From the NCBI GenBank assembly GCA_029224185.1, contig CM055193.1, positions 24,724,062 through 24,788,061 of the forward strand: a stretch of 64,000 nt of DNA, given 5' to 3'. This stretch comes from Karalla daura (Eukaryota > Chordata > Actinopteri > Chaetodontiformes > Leiognathidae). The notes under the pieces were generated by a model, which saw only the letters and a list, made by a program, of their open reading frames with translations, did no database searches and was not told the DNA's origin. Both the position numbers and the translations under genes were made by a program. Positions 1 through 11,704 of this stretch are shown piece by piece; the first letter of the stretch is position 1; each line of letters opens with the position of its first letter.

Positions 1-560
1 TGTAGCAGGTGAGTGAGAGGTCCCTTATGTGCATGGTTACACCTGTGCGCATGCCTTCATGCAGAACTGCATCGGTGAGAGGATTGTCACCAGGCTTCAG
101 TGGGAAGGAACAGGAATTAATAACGTCACAACCCGACAAAGGTGGGAGCCATGACCACCCTGGTCACAGTCCGAGGCAGCAGTGAGGCCAGGGCATTGTG
201 GAGCCCAGAGCCCCGCAGAACCAGGCGGGCTGCTTGGTTCGGTGTCCCTGGCCCAGTCATGAGCACCAACCCCGCAGTGAAGCCAGCCAGGCGGCCGGGG
301 CATGAGCCCCCGCCCGCGCTCGACACAAGAACCCGGAGAATTTGAGGGCAGTGGGCCCACAGGTTAGGTCCTCCGCCCCCCAAATAGAGACCGGGGTCCC
401 ATAATCCAGCACAACTGTCGCCCGCCCGCCTGCCCCCCCTGCGGCGTGCCACACACCCGACAGAGTGGCCCGCCACCGCTCAACCCATACCCCCCTCCCT
501 AAGGAGCACAGGGCAGCACCCACCCCTGACACCCAAGGCACCTCAAAGTCTGAGTCATGA
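1..560. repeat. GC-rich dispersed repeat, copy 1
   Basis: GC-rich stretch with GGCTTCAGTGGG, GGGAGCCATGACC, CCCAGTCATG and GAAGCCAGCCAG motifs in an order that recurs, diverged, in the repeat at 6380-6870. It may run off the left edge. The open frames here are GC-rich accidents. Confidence 0.5.
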
Positions 561-1359
561 GGACAGAGGAGCCTACAGCCGATTGTGTGTATGTGTGTGT
601 GTAATGTATGTGTATGTGTAATGTGTGTAATTCAAAACTGGAAGTATGAGTATTGTTTGTGTCAAGACATCAATTCATTAGTACTGGTATGCAGTGTGAT
701 AAATATCACAGGGTGTGAATGTCAACATGCAGCCTTTCTTATGGCCTGTTTGTGATAGGAAACACTGTAGTTTACCTATTTGTGAATATTAATCTGTTTT
801 TTAGGACATAACATTCTACACAACTATGCCGTATCATACATATTTGATGTTTATAACAAACCAAATAGTTTGAAAATCCATTGAAATTGAAATAGGTTTC
901 TATATATATCTATGGCCGGCAGCTACTGGCGGCAGTGAGAATGGGAACAACAATTTCTGTTGTTCTCGCTCCCACTGTTGCTATTAGAAAAGGAGCTCAG
1001 CTGTTGCTCGACGTGACTGCAACTGTTATGTCTGTTGTGTTGCCGTCTATTGTCTGTCATTGTTTGTTTTTCTTGTGTCTTTTGTCTCCTTTTATCTCTT
1101 CTCTCTCTCTCTTACTTGCTCTCCTTTCTTCATCCTCTTTACTGTGCATCCTTTCTCCCTCCCCGGATCACATTAATATATATTAATAAAATTTACTTTT
1201 TTTTTTTTTTTTTTAAAAAAGCTCTGATGATTTGAATCAAGACATGCTTGTAAAAGTGGACATAGCAACCTATGCAATTACCTGTCTTTAATCAATGATG
1301 AATCAGACCAAAAAAAAAAAAAGGGCACATATCTCAGACTGCTCTTCATATACAACAGC
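561..1359. other. intergenic: imperfect TG repeat, T-rich and A-rich tracts
   Basis: 583-629 is an imperfect (TG)n/(TA)n tract, 1197-1214 is poly-T followed by A6, and 1310-1322 is poly-A. The open frame at 935-1186 encodes low-complexity Ser/Leu from a CT-rich tract and is not credible. I see no gene. Confidence 0.6.
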
Positions 1360-3300
1360 CAGTGGTGGAGGAAGTACTAAGGTTTAGTACTTAAGTAAAA
1401 GTAAAGATATTCTCCAAAATATGTACTCAAGTGAATTCAAGTGGAATTACTACATGAAAAATCTTAGTAGAAATTGTTCGTAAGTAAAAGTACTAAGTAC
1501 CAATATTTAAATTTACTTAACTTGTAATTTTTAAAGTAAAAGTACTCACACAATGGGTTGTCTCATTGTATGTATAAATTCATACAATTCTACAGTATGC
1601 TGTTCTGGAAACCAATGTTTTTATTGTAGAAGCTCTGCAATACTGTTAGTACTCCATATGGTAAATACAGCCTACAATTAATTGCTAAAGGTATTTAAAA
1701 CATTGTGCCCCCTTAAGAGCGCTAGAAGAAAACAAAATAGCACAGGTGTATTATTATGAGTCCTTTAATCAAATTTCAACAGCCCTTTACCCTAGCATAC
1801 ATGAGAATCTGTGACCATACTGTAAAACTACTCAATGAAAGCCTGCTGTCCTTCAAAAAGCAAAAACCATTGGCCTCATAACACCTCTAAGAAACAAACA
1901 ATGACAAACAATGAAGGCCCATGAAATGAAGAGCCAAGGGTGAGTGGCACTGCAGGAAAAATTTAACAAAAGAAAAAAAGAAAGCATTTCTCAAAAAAAA
2001 AAAAAAAATCACCAAACAAAAATACACAAAAAATGACATTTCAGAAAACACAACAACATTTCAGAAAACACAATGACTTTTCAGATTACGGAAAGGGTAG
2101 GAACAACACTTCTGGCTGACAGGCTCATGTTACTGGTTCGTTTTCTTGTCAGTCAAGAAATGAATTAGCTATGCGGAAGTGTGGACTAGTTTCCCCGTCT
2201 CCTTAGTCCTAACTGCTTCAACCGTCCTTTCAGGGTCCCAGACCAGTAATACCCCCTACCCACCCTCACATACCCTCCCCACGGTGCACTGCGCGACTGT
2301 AGGTGACTGTCCCAGACCACGTTGTGTTTTCTGAAATGTCGTTTTGTTTTGTGAAAAAAAAAGTGTTTTTTCTTTGTTTTGTGGAATTTTGTTTTGTTTT
2401 GTGAAATGTAGTGTTTTGTGAAATGTTGTAGCATTTTCTGAATGAATTCTGAATTGTTTTGTTTTGACCTTCAGGGCCACCGTACTTTAGACTGTCCATT
2501 GAGGTTGCAGAGTTGGCCAAGTAGGCATCCAACTGTTTTGTGGATTTTTGGACATTTCCCTTCAAAGGGCCAAAGAAGTCGTCCTCCTCTGACCCAGAAT
2601 GGCTTCCTGCTGGTGTTGATGAGGCTGGTTCCACCTCCAAGTGTCTATTGATGTAGTCCATATCTACACAAGAACAACCCAAACATAACATACAGATACC
2701 ATTATCCCTATATGAGGTGACTTTGTAGAATACTATAATTACAGCCTCAGAGTTTTGTATGTCTCATCTGAAAAAAAAAACATATTCTTGGATCAACTGA
2801 ATCAGGACAGCTTTTCATTGCAAATTACACACTTGCCAATGAATTTTTTTGGCAACCCAGCTTCAGGAAATTCTCATTGCTGGTCCATGATGTGTGGAAC
2901 TTGGGAAGCAAAATTGCAGCAGCTATGAGCTCTGGGTCCCTTAGCATCTCCAAACCGCTGCTGACAACCATACGTCATTATTGCCAGGGCTGCACATAAC
3001 TGGTACGCACTGTATTATGACTGCGCGTTTGCATACTGTTCAAGCTCCAACCCTCTGTGACGTCACCCAATGGTTTGTGATGGATATAACTTTTCACCTC
3101 CATCATCCTCAACACACCCACTGATCCATATGATCCATACTGGCTATCGGAGAAGAATACGGCTATACAAATGAGGTAAACACAGTCTATTTGTCCAATT
3201 AATGTTGCGCATATACTAAGTAATAAAGTATTAAGAAATAAAATAAGTAATGTAAAAAAGTAATACGTAATCAAAAATGTACTAAGTAATTCAAAGTCCA
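1360..3300 (-). mobile_element. hAT-family DNA transposon remnant
   Basis: A CAGTGGTGGAGGAAGTACT start at 1360 and AAGTAAAAGTA-rich DNA after it resemble ends of fish hAT elements; similar AAGTAATA-rich sequence recurs at 3213-3298. On the minus strand, 2950-2835 reads as a hAT-type block (PELIAAAILLPKFHTSWT) and 2690-2480 reads EEDDFFGPLKGN then LDAYLA, typical just before the dimerisation region of ZBED/hAT transposases. The rest is lost into GTTTTGTTTT low complexity (2330-2460). Not functional. The outer limits are inferred. Confidence 0.5.
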
Positions 3301-3329
3301 ATCCAAATCCATTGTTATCTGCTCTGAGG

Positions 3330-4000
3330 CTCCACCTATTAACTCATTTATAGGGTCATTTATAGGACATTTATAGGGTTTCTTGACCAATTGGCTGACA
3401 GCTGGCTCATCAGCCAGGTATATATACTCACCTGTGTGAGGAGCCAGTTGCCAGAACATGGTTCTACGCTCCGTGCCTTGATCCTGATCCTGCTCTTGCC
3501 TAGATCCTGCTTCCAGTTGGCCCAGGTTTTGTTTCTTTGATACTTTCTGGTCAGTGTTGAGGTTTTGTTTTGTTCTAGTTAGCTCAGTGGGTTCTTGGTT
3601 GTTCCTGTTAAAACCTTGTTTTTCTGTTCTAGTTGTAGCTCAGGTTCCTTTGTGATTTCTGTTTGTTTTTCACCTGCAGAGACTGTAGAGTCCCAGGTTT
3701 ATTTGCTTTCCAGAGTAGATGGTTTGTCCTGTGGAAACCATAAGGTCCCAAGCTCATTTTGTTTTATGGTATAGTTAGTATTTTCTGTCCTGCAAAGACC
3801 ATAGGGTCCCAGGCTCATTTTGTTTTATGGTATAATTAGTATTTTCTGTCTTGCAGAGACTGTGGGGTCAGGCTCATTTTGTTTTCAGAGTAGATAGACT
3901 TTTGTGTTTTTGTCCTGTGGAGACTGAGGGTCCCAGGTATTTCTGTTGAACTTTAATAAAGCCTTTGTTTGAACAAGATCCTATTAGTTGAGTGTGCTTT
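3330..4000 (+). mobile_element. probable solo LTR (Ty3/Gypsy-like) with internal minisatellite
   Basis: A TATATATACTC box near 3418, a pyrimidine/TG-rich body and AATAAA at 3956 before a T-rich end look like a fish Gypsy LTR. No adjoining pol is visible. Positions 3650-3940 are about five tandem 55-62-nt units with the core CAGGCTCATTTTGTTTT and GAGACTGnGGGTCC. Confidence 0.4.
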
Positions 4001-4441
4001 TGGGTCTTCAAGCCAGAATCCTTTCAGTAGGAGTGACTCAAAGTGTCCAAAGTGCAGTGCAGTGCAGCCAGTTCTCCCAAAATGTAACTAGACTGATCAA
4101 CTAAAATACTATATCAGTTCACTTTAATGTCTTATTCAATATTTCACTAAATATCAGTTAGCTGAATACACAGTCATAGATAAATCACAAAGATTTTTCA
4201 TGTGTCACAAATCTCCAATAATACCACCAAATTGTCAACTTGTTGAAAACCGTGAACTTGTTGCTTTAAGATCACCAAATGACTTGCAAAGTTGCATTCC
4301 ACAGAAACTCTATATAGGGTTGATATTGTGAAGTCAGTCAATTTCCAGTCATTAAAAAACATTTTCAAAACAGGCTAATGCATCCCAATACCATGTCTCA
4401 TCGCACTGTATTTTCAGCCACAATATCAATATTATTTTAAT

Positions 4442-4476
<35 letters not shown>

Positions 4477-6379
4477 AATAATAATAATAATAAAAATAAA
4501 AATAAAAACAATAATGATAATAATAATAATAAGAATAATACTGATAATAATCATACAAAAATGTGAAATTGCTAAATATTGTTTTAAACATGGTCTAATA
4601 GTGACGCCTATTGGCACACCATATACACTGCGTACACTTTTAAGACTAAGAAGGCTGATTTTAACACCAGTTATGCTATGATATTTGGATTCTAAATCCC
4701 CATACGGCAATTAGAAGCAGATTCAACAGGCAATACAGGCAAACCCAGCACCAACTGCTGGGTAAGAACAGGGATAAACCTGAATTATTAGCATATTATT
4801 ATTTATTATATCTAAATCTGGGTACCACTCTGTTAATGAGGGACCAATAACCAGGACCGATTGAATCTATTCTCTAATCTCTCTATTGAGACTAAAAGGT
4901 GAGATCTGAGCATTGACAGCGTTCTGGCAGTTGTCACACATATTCAAGTGCTATACTATAAAGGATAGAGTTACATAGACTAATAAAGGATTGTTGCGCC
5001 GTTTCTACAGAGAATGTCAACACTTCTATGGGCAACACCTCCCCCTCCTGGCCTGAGCCATCATTAATCTCTTCCACTGCACCACAACTGGTAAAACATT
5101 TGGATACAATAAAACTGATAGGAGCCAAGGAAGATTTTACAACTAGGTTCCAAACAGCAGGATATCTTAATGTTTACAGCAGACACAGTCCAGATTTAGT
5201 ACAGACAGTTCAGGCTATAACAAGTTAAGAATACTAAGATTGACTAAATGTTTCATGTTACATGTAAAATTTCCACCACAACGCCCCCCTTTTTATCAAT
5301 TGTAATAACCTATTCAACAGTATAGAAAATATTTAGTTTCAATTCTACTTCTTCTTCAATTCAGAGATTAGAAAAGTATTTGTCTTTGGTTACACATTTC
5401 ATCACTGACACTCATCATCTGGATAGTAGATGTATTATAAGATTATGAAAATTAATTTTAAGAATTTTCTTCAAAATTAATTTGAAGAATTTACAAAACG
5501 TTTTCACATTTTGTTGTACATTTTCATGTGTAATGACTGTAGAGTTAATTCATTCATTTCAAAAGAACATGTACTATGGATTAGTTCTTTACCATTATTC
5601 TGCAAGATTCAAGTCACTGGTAATGGAATTACCTGATTAAATGAAATTCACAATTGTCATTTACTCCATCTTCTACATTATCAGGTATATTAGTCAGGGA
5701 TGTTGACCTTAATAACACAAACCCAACCATCCAAGGCAGTTAAGTAACACAGTACCATACAGTTTTCAGCATCTTTCCATGCAACTTCATAACCTTTCTT
5801 AACCCTTCTCTCTGCCTGCAAGATGGAGAGTGTGGCATTCACAAACAACCACTTCAAGTCCATTCTATGTGGTAAGTATCCAAGACATCTACATCTGTAC
5901 AATATATAGAGCTCAGTGAGTCCCACCTCCAACCTGAGGTTGGAGGTGGGACCTGAGGTTGATCCATGCACAAGAGCTTTTTAAAGCTAAACTGGTCCAT
6001 AAGTTTGTTGCTTGTATGGGCTCCCCATAAAGATAGAAATAGAACCAGAATTTTTCTTTGGGTTGACATGAGGTGCAGTCTGACCTCCTCAAGCTGTCAT
6101 TTTGGTACTTCCGGTTACTGATATATACCAAAATATTTAGTTTCACCAGAAAGATTTAGACTTATGTTAGCATTTTAACTTAGTTAATCTAATTTGATTT
6201 GATTTGATTGATTTTTTTTATCGTGCCATGCATGCACTGTATGTTGAGCTTGCATGGGCTTGTAAGACACCAAGAAAATAAGCCATCACACATGGCTTAC
6301 AACACATCAAAGAAATAATAAAATAGATCTGCAGAAAAACAATACCAGTTTCAAAGGGTGCAAAGATACTTTATTGATC
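4001..6379. other. intergenic with AAC/AAT microsatellite and a perfect palindrome
   Basis: 4440-4556 is a (CAA)n then (AAT)n microsatellite, source of spurious Val/Ile and Cys/Tyr frames. 4560-4625 is a minus-strand copy of a repeat also found at 8925-9000. 5920-5952 is a 33-nt perfect palindrome. No gene is seen. Confidence 0.6.
5920..5952. repeat. 33-nt perfect palindrome, 16-bp arms
   Basis: Arms 5920-5935 and 5937-5952 (GTCCCACCTCCAACCT and its reverse complement) around a single G at 5936. A hairpin or cruciform is possible. Confidence 0.85.
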
Positions 6380-6458
6380 CCGAAGGAAATTAAGGCTTTA
6401 GAAATGAAACTAGAAGTCTAGATGGAATGTGTGTGTGTGGTGGATGGATGGATGGGAC

Positions 6459-6530
<72 letters not shown>

Positions 6531-6870
6531 TGTGTGTGTGGTTTGGTGCACATGCATGCCTGTGTGTGTGGGCATACATGCCTGCAGATGAGACGTGGTG
6601 AGAGATGGTTTGTCACTAGGCTTCAGTGGGTAGCAGAGATAAAGGACACCAACGTGGGTGAGAGTTGCGGCTGCCCTGCACAAGGTCCGAGATGGCAGCG
6701 GGGTAGGAGTCCAGGGCACTGCTGTAACTGCTGCCACCGGCCAGTCATGTGCCCAATTGTAGGGAAGCCAGCCGGACAACTGGGGCAACAGCCCCCTGAG
6801 TACAGCAACAATACCCAGAGGCACAGCAGGCGGTGGACCTGTGGGACTACTGCCCCCAGCAATAGATGGA
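6380..6870. repeat. GC-rich dispersed repeat, copy 2, with (TG)31
   Basis: 6461-6523 is a (TG)n tract; 6590-6870 shares GGCTTCAGTGGG, CAGTCATG and GAAGCCAGCC motifs, in the same order, with 80-310. Open frames here are repeat artefacts (Val/Cys and His/Thr runs). Confidence 0.5.
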
Positions 6871-7083
6871 GAGTTCTTTTTAGCTTCATTCTAATCATCA
6901 ACAAGACACTGTTTCATCTATAAATACAGAGTAAGCCTATAATTCAGTACATTAGAATATAACTTCATCATTATTATTTATCTATTATAAACTGTATGAA
7001 GAAGACAAATGCCTCTAATTCAGAGGTATTTTGGGATATTTTTTTGTTGAAATTGGGATAGGTTTAATGATTTAAACCATATT

Positions 7084-7440
7084 TTATACCGTGGTGGTGA
7101 GATTATGATAGAATTCTGACAATATGTCTGAAAAAATGTCTGAAAAAGCCAAAAGAAAACTTAGGTGTGGAGATTGGAGGGCTTCATTTGGGATGCCTTC
7201 TATACCAGATGTCTTCTTCAGTTTTGCTTTATCCAAAGCTCTTTTGGCATCATCTATATTAATATTTCTATTCAAAATTATATTTACACTATATCCTGGC
7301 ATATATAAAGCCATCTCTATCATACATTTTGTATCACAGATACTACTAAAAATAACAAATTATCACAGCCAGGTGGAAAAAGATGTCCTGAAAATGAATT
7401 TGCAAAATATTTTTTTCATTTCTCAAGCACAAGGTCTGTT
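7084..7440 (-). mobile_element. LINE reverse-transcriptase fragment
   Basis: A minus-strand frame reads DAKRALDKAKLKKTSGIEGI then PNEAL, the finger motif (KA...GxDGIPNE) preceding the catalytic palm in many fish non-LTR RTs. The rest is lost. Confidence 0.55.
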
Positions 7441-10400
7441 TTAGTGTCGATGTCACCATTAGCTAAGAAATTTTCCATTGGAATTTTCTTCAGTTTCTTG
7501 GGACCTAATTTAACTTCACTTCACTTCACGTAACTTAACTTCTTTCCGTAATTGTTGTGGATTGTTGCTTTGCAACTTGGCTGAAAGGCTTATCCGAAGA
7601 ATCAGGTGAACTTTATTTATCCCTGAGGGGCAATTGCATCTGAAGTGTCACTTATATCAAAGTCTCTTATCAAAGTCAAACTGAGTCTGATTGTATCAAT
7701 CTGTAAGCTGCTTTCTAATGGATGAATTATTACATTTTAAAAATTATCTTTCAGCCTATCTTTTATATATTTACATATAATTTTATATTTAGAATTTATA
7801 TTTTGATTCAGTTTTTAGTTTTACCATTTAGATTTAAAATTTAGGTGCAACACTTAATATTTTGAACTATTTCATATATTATATATATATTTAAATGTAT
7901 TTATAATTAATATATTAATATTATATTATTATATGATTTAATATATATTATTGTAACTTAACAAATGTTGTTGTAGATGTGCAAAAAAGCCACTTTCAAA
8001 AATTCACAGCACTTTTTCAAACATTGCGTGAAGCTAAATTCAACAAACTATTGGTGTTATTTTCAGCATGAGCTGCTTTACAAACGGCATCCCATACTGC
8101 TACCCATGAAATTCTATTTTGACTCATTAACTGAGTTCCTGTGAATGGGATTTCTTTCAAATTCATTTTGTTGATTTTGTCAGCATAGCCACACAGTGAT
8201 CTATGCAGCCACTTTAACATGCTCAACAACAAGCATGCACAAACACATACGCAATAATAAAGTACAAGGAACTTAAAAGAAAAGCACAAGTCCTAGTCTC
8301 CTGAGAGGAGTCAACATGATGCTTTTTCCTTGTGTGTATGTGTGTGTGCATGTGTACACTATGCAATCTCTGCCGCCAAGCAGTTCAGGCGAAACCATAC
8401 ATAACATGGATGCCAGCCCTAAGAAGATGATAGTGCACACTGAGCAGCAGAGACCTCAGATATTACTCCATCCAGCAATTGAGTGAAGCGTGTTGATCCA
8501 AACCTGGTGTGGACTGAGCAAGGAGGAGGGGGAGTGAGTTAAATAGTCCAAAAGAATTTTTTTCTCTGTCTTCTCTGTCTACGGGGTTTATAAAATATCT
8601 CTTCAATCACCTTGGTCACATTCATTTTTGGATACTGCAGGGCACGTTCACATTGGACTTGGTCGATCATGTTGGGTTTAGTTTTGAAAAGTTTGATATA
8701 GTATTGTCTGGAGGTGCTAGCTCGCATTAACAGCATGGAAAGCTGAAACTTTGGACCTGTTTTCCATGTAATGTCTCTTCCTTCTCCCTGTTAGGAGCAT
8801 ACAAATACACATATACAGTATGTGCTAACTCAAAGTGTTGTTTCTTGTTTGACAGGCATAGTGTTTAGTTGCAGGTTTGTATGTCTTGTTGATTATTGTT
8901 AAAGAGTTGTATTTTCATATGTTAAGTAATGAATATGGTGCACCGATAAGTGTCACTATTTCACCGTGTTTGAAGCAATTGTTTGTTTTTTCAGATTTAC
9001 TTTTGGTCCTTCTGTCGCACAGTAGGCTTAATATTAGATTATATTGCACCCTTCTGCTGTGATGGGGAAAGGCATTTCTTCCTGACCTGACAAGGCAAGT
9101 AGAAATGTGGCACTGTGGATTCTCACAGAGGTGCCCAATTGCTGCCAGTGTTCCTCGATGGAAGTTAGGAACCCTTTTAATGTTTAATTTTATGCACTTC
9201 ACAGGTAATTTCTTTATCGAAATTATTTCTGACAAGCTGATACTAAAAGACTTAATTCACGCATTTCCTCTTGAATGTGTAAATACATGATTTCACTTCT
9301 GTTAGTTATATTGCCTAATCTTAAGTCCTTTGTGGTGACCTTGTAGTCATTTGATCAGGGATGTTTGCTTGAAGAAATCCTCAAGCATACAGCTGAAAAT
9401 ATCTTTCTTAATCACTCTTTGTATTCTAATGTGACAGCTAAGGTTCGTTTCCCAAAATATCCCAGGTATTCTAAATAAAAAATTTAAAAAAGCATGTTGG
9501 GAGGTTTACATTTGACACAAATCCATTTTTCCGTCCTCAGTGGGTGTGTTGCCGAATGGGGAGAACATATTGGAAGGCTTTGGCGAGAAATACATTTCCC
9601 TCTGACAGTCACCCAGCGTCTCTGTATTCCTAACTGCTCGGGAGAACCCGCTGGGGAGCTAAGGGGATCTAAATTCGGAGGCTCTATAATTGCTAATCGC
9701 TAACTGCGGCTGTTGGTTTTGTTCTCCAATCTAACCAATAAACTACAGCACTTACACATATCACCCTCACTAAAGGAGGCAGGGGAGTCGCTAAACATAT
9801 GGCACACTGAGCAGGATGGAGGGACAGGAGAAGCAGAATGGGAGGCCGTTGCTAACCACGCTAATTGGAGCAAGGGTGATAGAAAGACACCAGAAGTGGT
9901 GTAGAAAGCAGGTCGGGAAGAGAACAGGACCTGAAAAACAGGATGGATGGATACTTGAGTAACTCTCACAGGATATTTAGATGGTGGGAAATCAAGGAAA
10001 AGACACTAAGGATAGGAATAGAGATAGAGTAACAACAGAAGCAGTGCTGTTGGCATACAGCGGGAAGTTACGCTAACCGGAGGTGACAAGGAGGAGGAGC
10101 TGGAGCTGGCCTGAGGTAAGTTGTAATTATCTCAGGCAGAAATAGTCTCTGGTCTAAGTCAACCAGCATTCTTGAGTCCTTAGTCCTCTAAGAGGGTTGC
10201 GTCTACTCTTGCTGATGACTTTGCTGGGAGTTGCCCTGCTCAGAGTGTTGTTCGTCTGTCCTGGTCTTGAGCGAGGGAGAGCATTGTTAGTCGTTCTCCT
10301 TCCCACCAGGATGATCGCCAGTTGTCGCAAAACCTGGTTGTGTTTCCAGGTATAGCGGCCTTGGGACAAGCTGGTTTTGCAGCCAGTGTGGGAAGAACAT

Positions 10401-11328
10401 CGTAGGGGGTCTGATAATGAAGCTGATCTTAATTCCTTCCATCTCTGAAAGATCCTTCCATTTGAGCTTCTGTCCTCAAGTCTTCTTGAGGACAGACATC
10501 TTTTGTTTCTTATTGTTTTATTGGAGTTATCCCTCCCCTTGGTGAAGTGTTTTTTGTTTTAGTTAGTAAGTTCCTCCCATTTGGAGTGATCTTCAGTTTA
10601 GTCAGAGTTAGTGTAGTGAGTTTGAGTTAGTGTGAGTTTGAAGTGTAAGTACAGTCAGTGTTTTACCGTGAGCTCCTTGGGGGACAAGAGAGTTAACTTT
10701 CATAGCCTGTTGTTTTGTCCCTCTGTGTTGAGGCAGCGAAATGAAACCTGTTAGCACATCACTCTGCCTCTGAGTTCACTCTGCTTCACTTGAGGGAATG
10801 ACAACATCCCCCACCTCAAATCCTTGTCAAATCGAGGGCCTTTTCTGTATGAAGTTTGCATGTTCTCTCTGTTTGCAGACTAGTGACTAGAAATAATCAT
10901 ATTATATAATCAGATAATATAATATTAATTGTTGATCATAAAAGTTGAAGTAGGTTGAATTTGATTAGGAATCAAGTAATCTGCTTTGAGTCTTTATGAT
11001 AAATTAAGATTAAACCTAGATTACTACAACTACATTAAAAAAGAATATGTAATAAATCACTCTTCCAAATGTATACATTACTGATTATTAATATAATTTA
11101 TATAAACAGCATTTAACGTTGTTGCTGTCTTGTAATTGGATCCTGGAACTCCCCTGTGACCCAGCAGCAGCAGTGTTAACCTACTATGGTGTTTTTCAGG
11201 GTCAGGAGTGTGGAGAATGTTAAGTATTTGCATAGTGAATAATGTAGTCGTATCAATACACACCACTTCTCGGCTCAGAGTTCCAAGATGGCTCCCCAGC
11301 TCATGCCACTGTTGTCCAGTGATGTAAC

Positions 11329-11369
<41 letters not shown>

Positions 11370-11402
11370 TGCATGTGTGCACATATCACCTACCACCAAC
11401 AC
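7441..11402. other. intergenic, no gene recognised
   Basis: AT-rich. 7855-7960 is very AT-rich. 8925-9000 is a plus-strand copy of the repeat at 4560-4625. 10469-10496 is a 12-bp perfect hairpin. 10150-10790 has the T-rich, promoter-like feel of an LTR but I cannot delimit it. 11330-11366 is (CA)n just upstream of nppa. Open frames are short and lack family features. Confidence 0.55.
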
Positions 11403-11548
11403 CACTTAAAGCAACTGACCAGCTTCCGTATCATACAGAGGTGTCAGAATGCTCTTGAGGTGATCTACAAAATGATAAACCTCTGACACTTATGTCTGTT
11501 GCATGATGGCGTATGTGTGAGTGTGTATGTGTTGGCAAGTATATAAAT
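11403..11548 (+). promoter_or_regulatory. nppa proximal promoter: TATA box plus candidate cardiac factor sites
   Basis: A TATATAAAT box lies at 11540-11548, about 46 bases before the start codon. Upstream are CACTTAA at 11403-11409 (reverse of an Nkx2-5-type TTAAGTG site), AGGTGTCA at 11439-11446 (T-box half-site) and TGATAA at 11473-11478 (GATA site). Nkx2-5, T-box and GATA4 sites are the known logic of vertebrate ANP promoters. Each site is short, so only the TATA box is well supported. Confidence 0.55.
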
Positions 11549-11593
11549 TCTTGGTGCAGACTTACATGCCCATAGCAGCAAGAGAAGGATAAT

Positions 11594-11704
11594 ATGAGGA
11601 TTACAGTCCTGTGGGGCCTATTGGCCTTGCTATGTCAGCAAATGATAGTTAGCAGCCACCTCCTGGGTCGCCCATCTTCCACGAATAACCTAGCTCAACT
11701 CAAG
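11594..11704 (+). CDS. nppa: nppa coding exon 1 (signal peptide)
   Basis: 37 codons, M to K, ending in phase 0 before a GTAAGG donor. It encodes the hydrophobic leader (VLWGLLALLCQQ core) and the start of the pro-segment. Confidence 0.88.

Noticed and set aside
97..541. Several overlapping GC-rich frames on both strands
   Set aside because: High GC lowers stop frequency; no family features, and the DNA belongs to a dispersed repeat.
4352..4710. Tyr/Cys- and Ile/Val-rich frames
   Set aside because: Translation of the CAA/AAT microsatellite at 4440-4556.
6390..6923. Open frames of His/Thr and Val/Cys repeats
   Set aside because: They translate a (TG)n/(CA)n microsatellite. The same applies to frames around 15784-16140, 22593-22938, 36095-36884, 40574-41182 and 61030-61479.
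10469..10496. 12-bp perfect hairpin as a transcription terminator
   Set aside because: Rho-independent terminators do not apply to vertebrate nuclear genes and no gene ends here; kept only as a hairpin.
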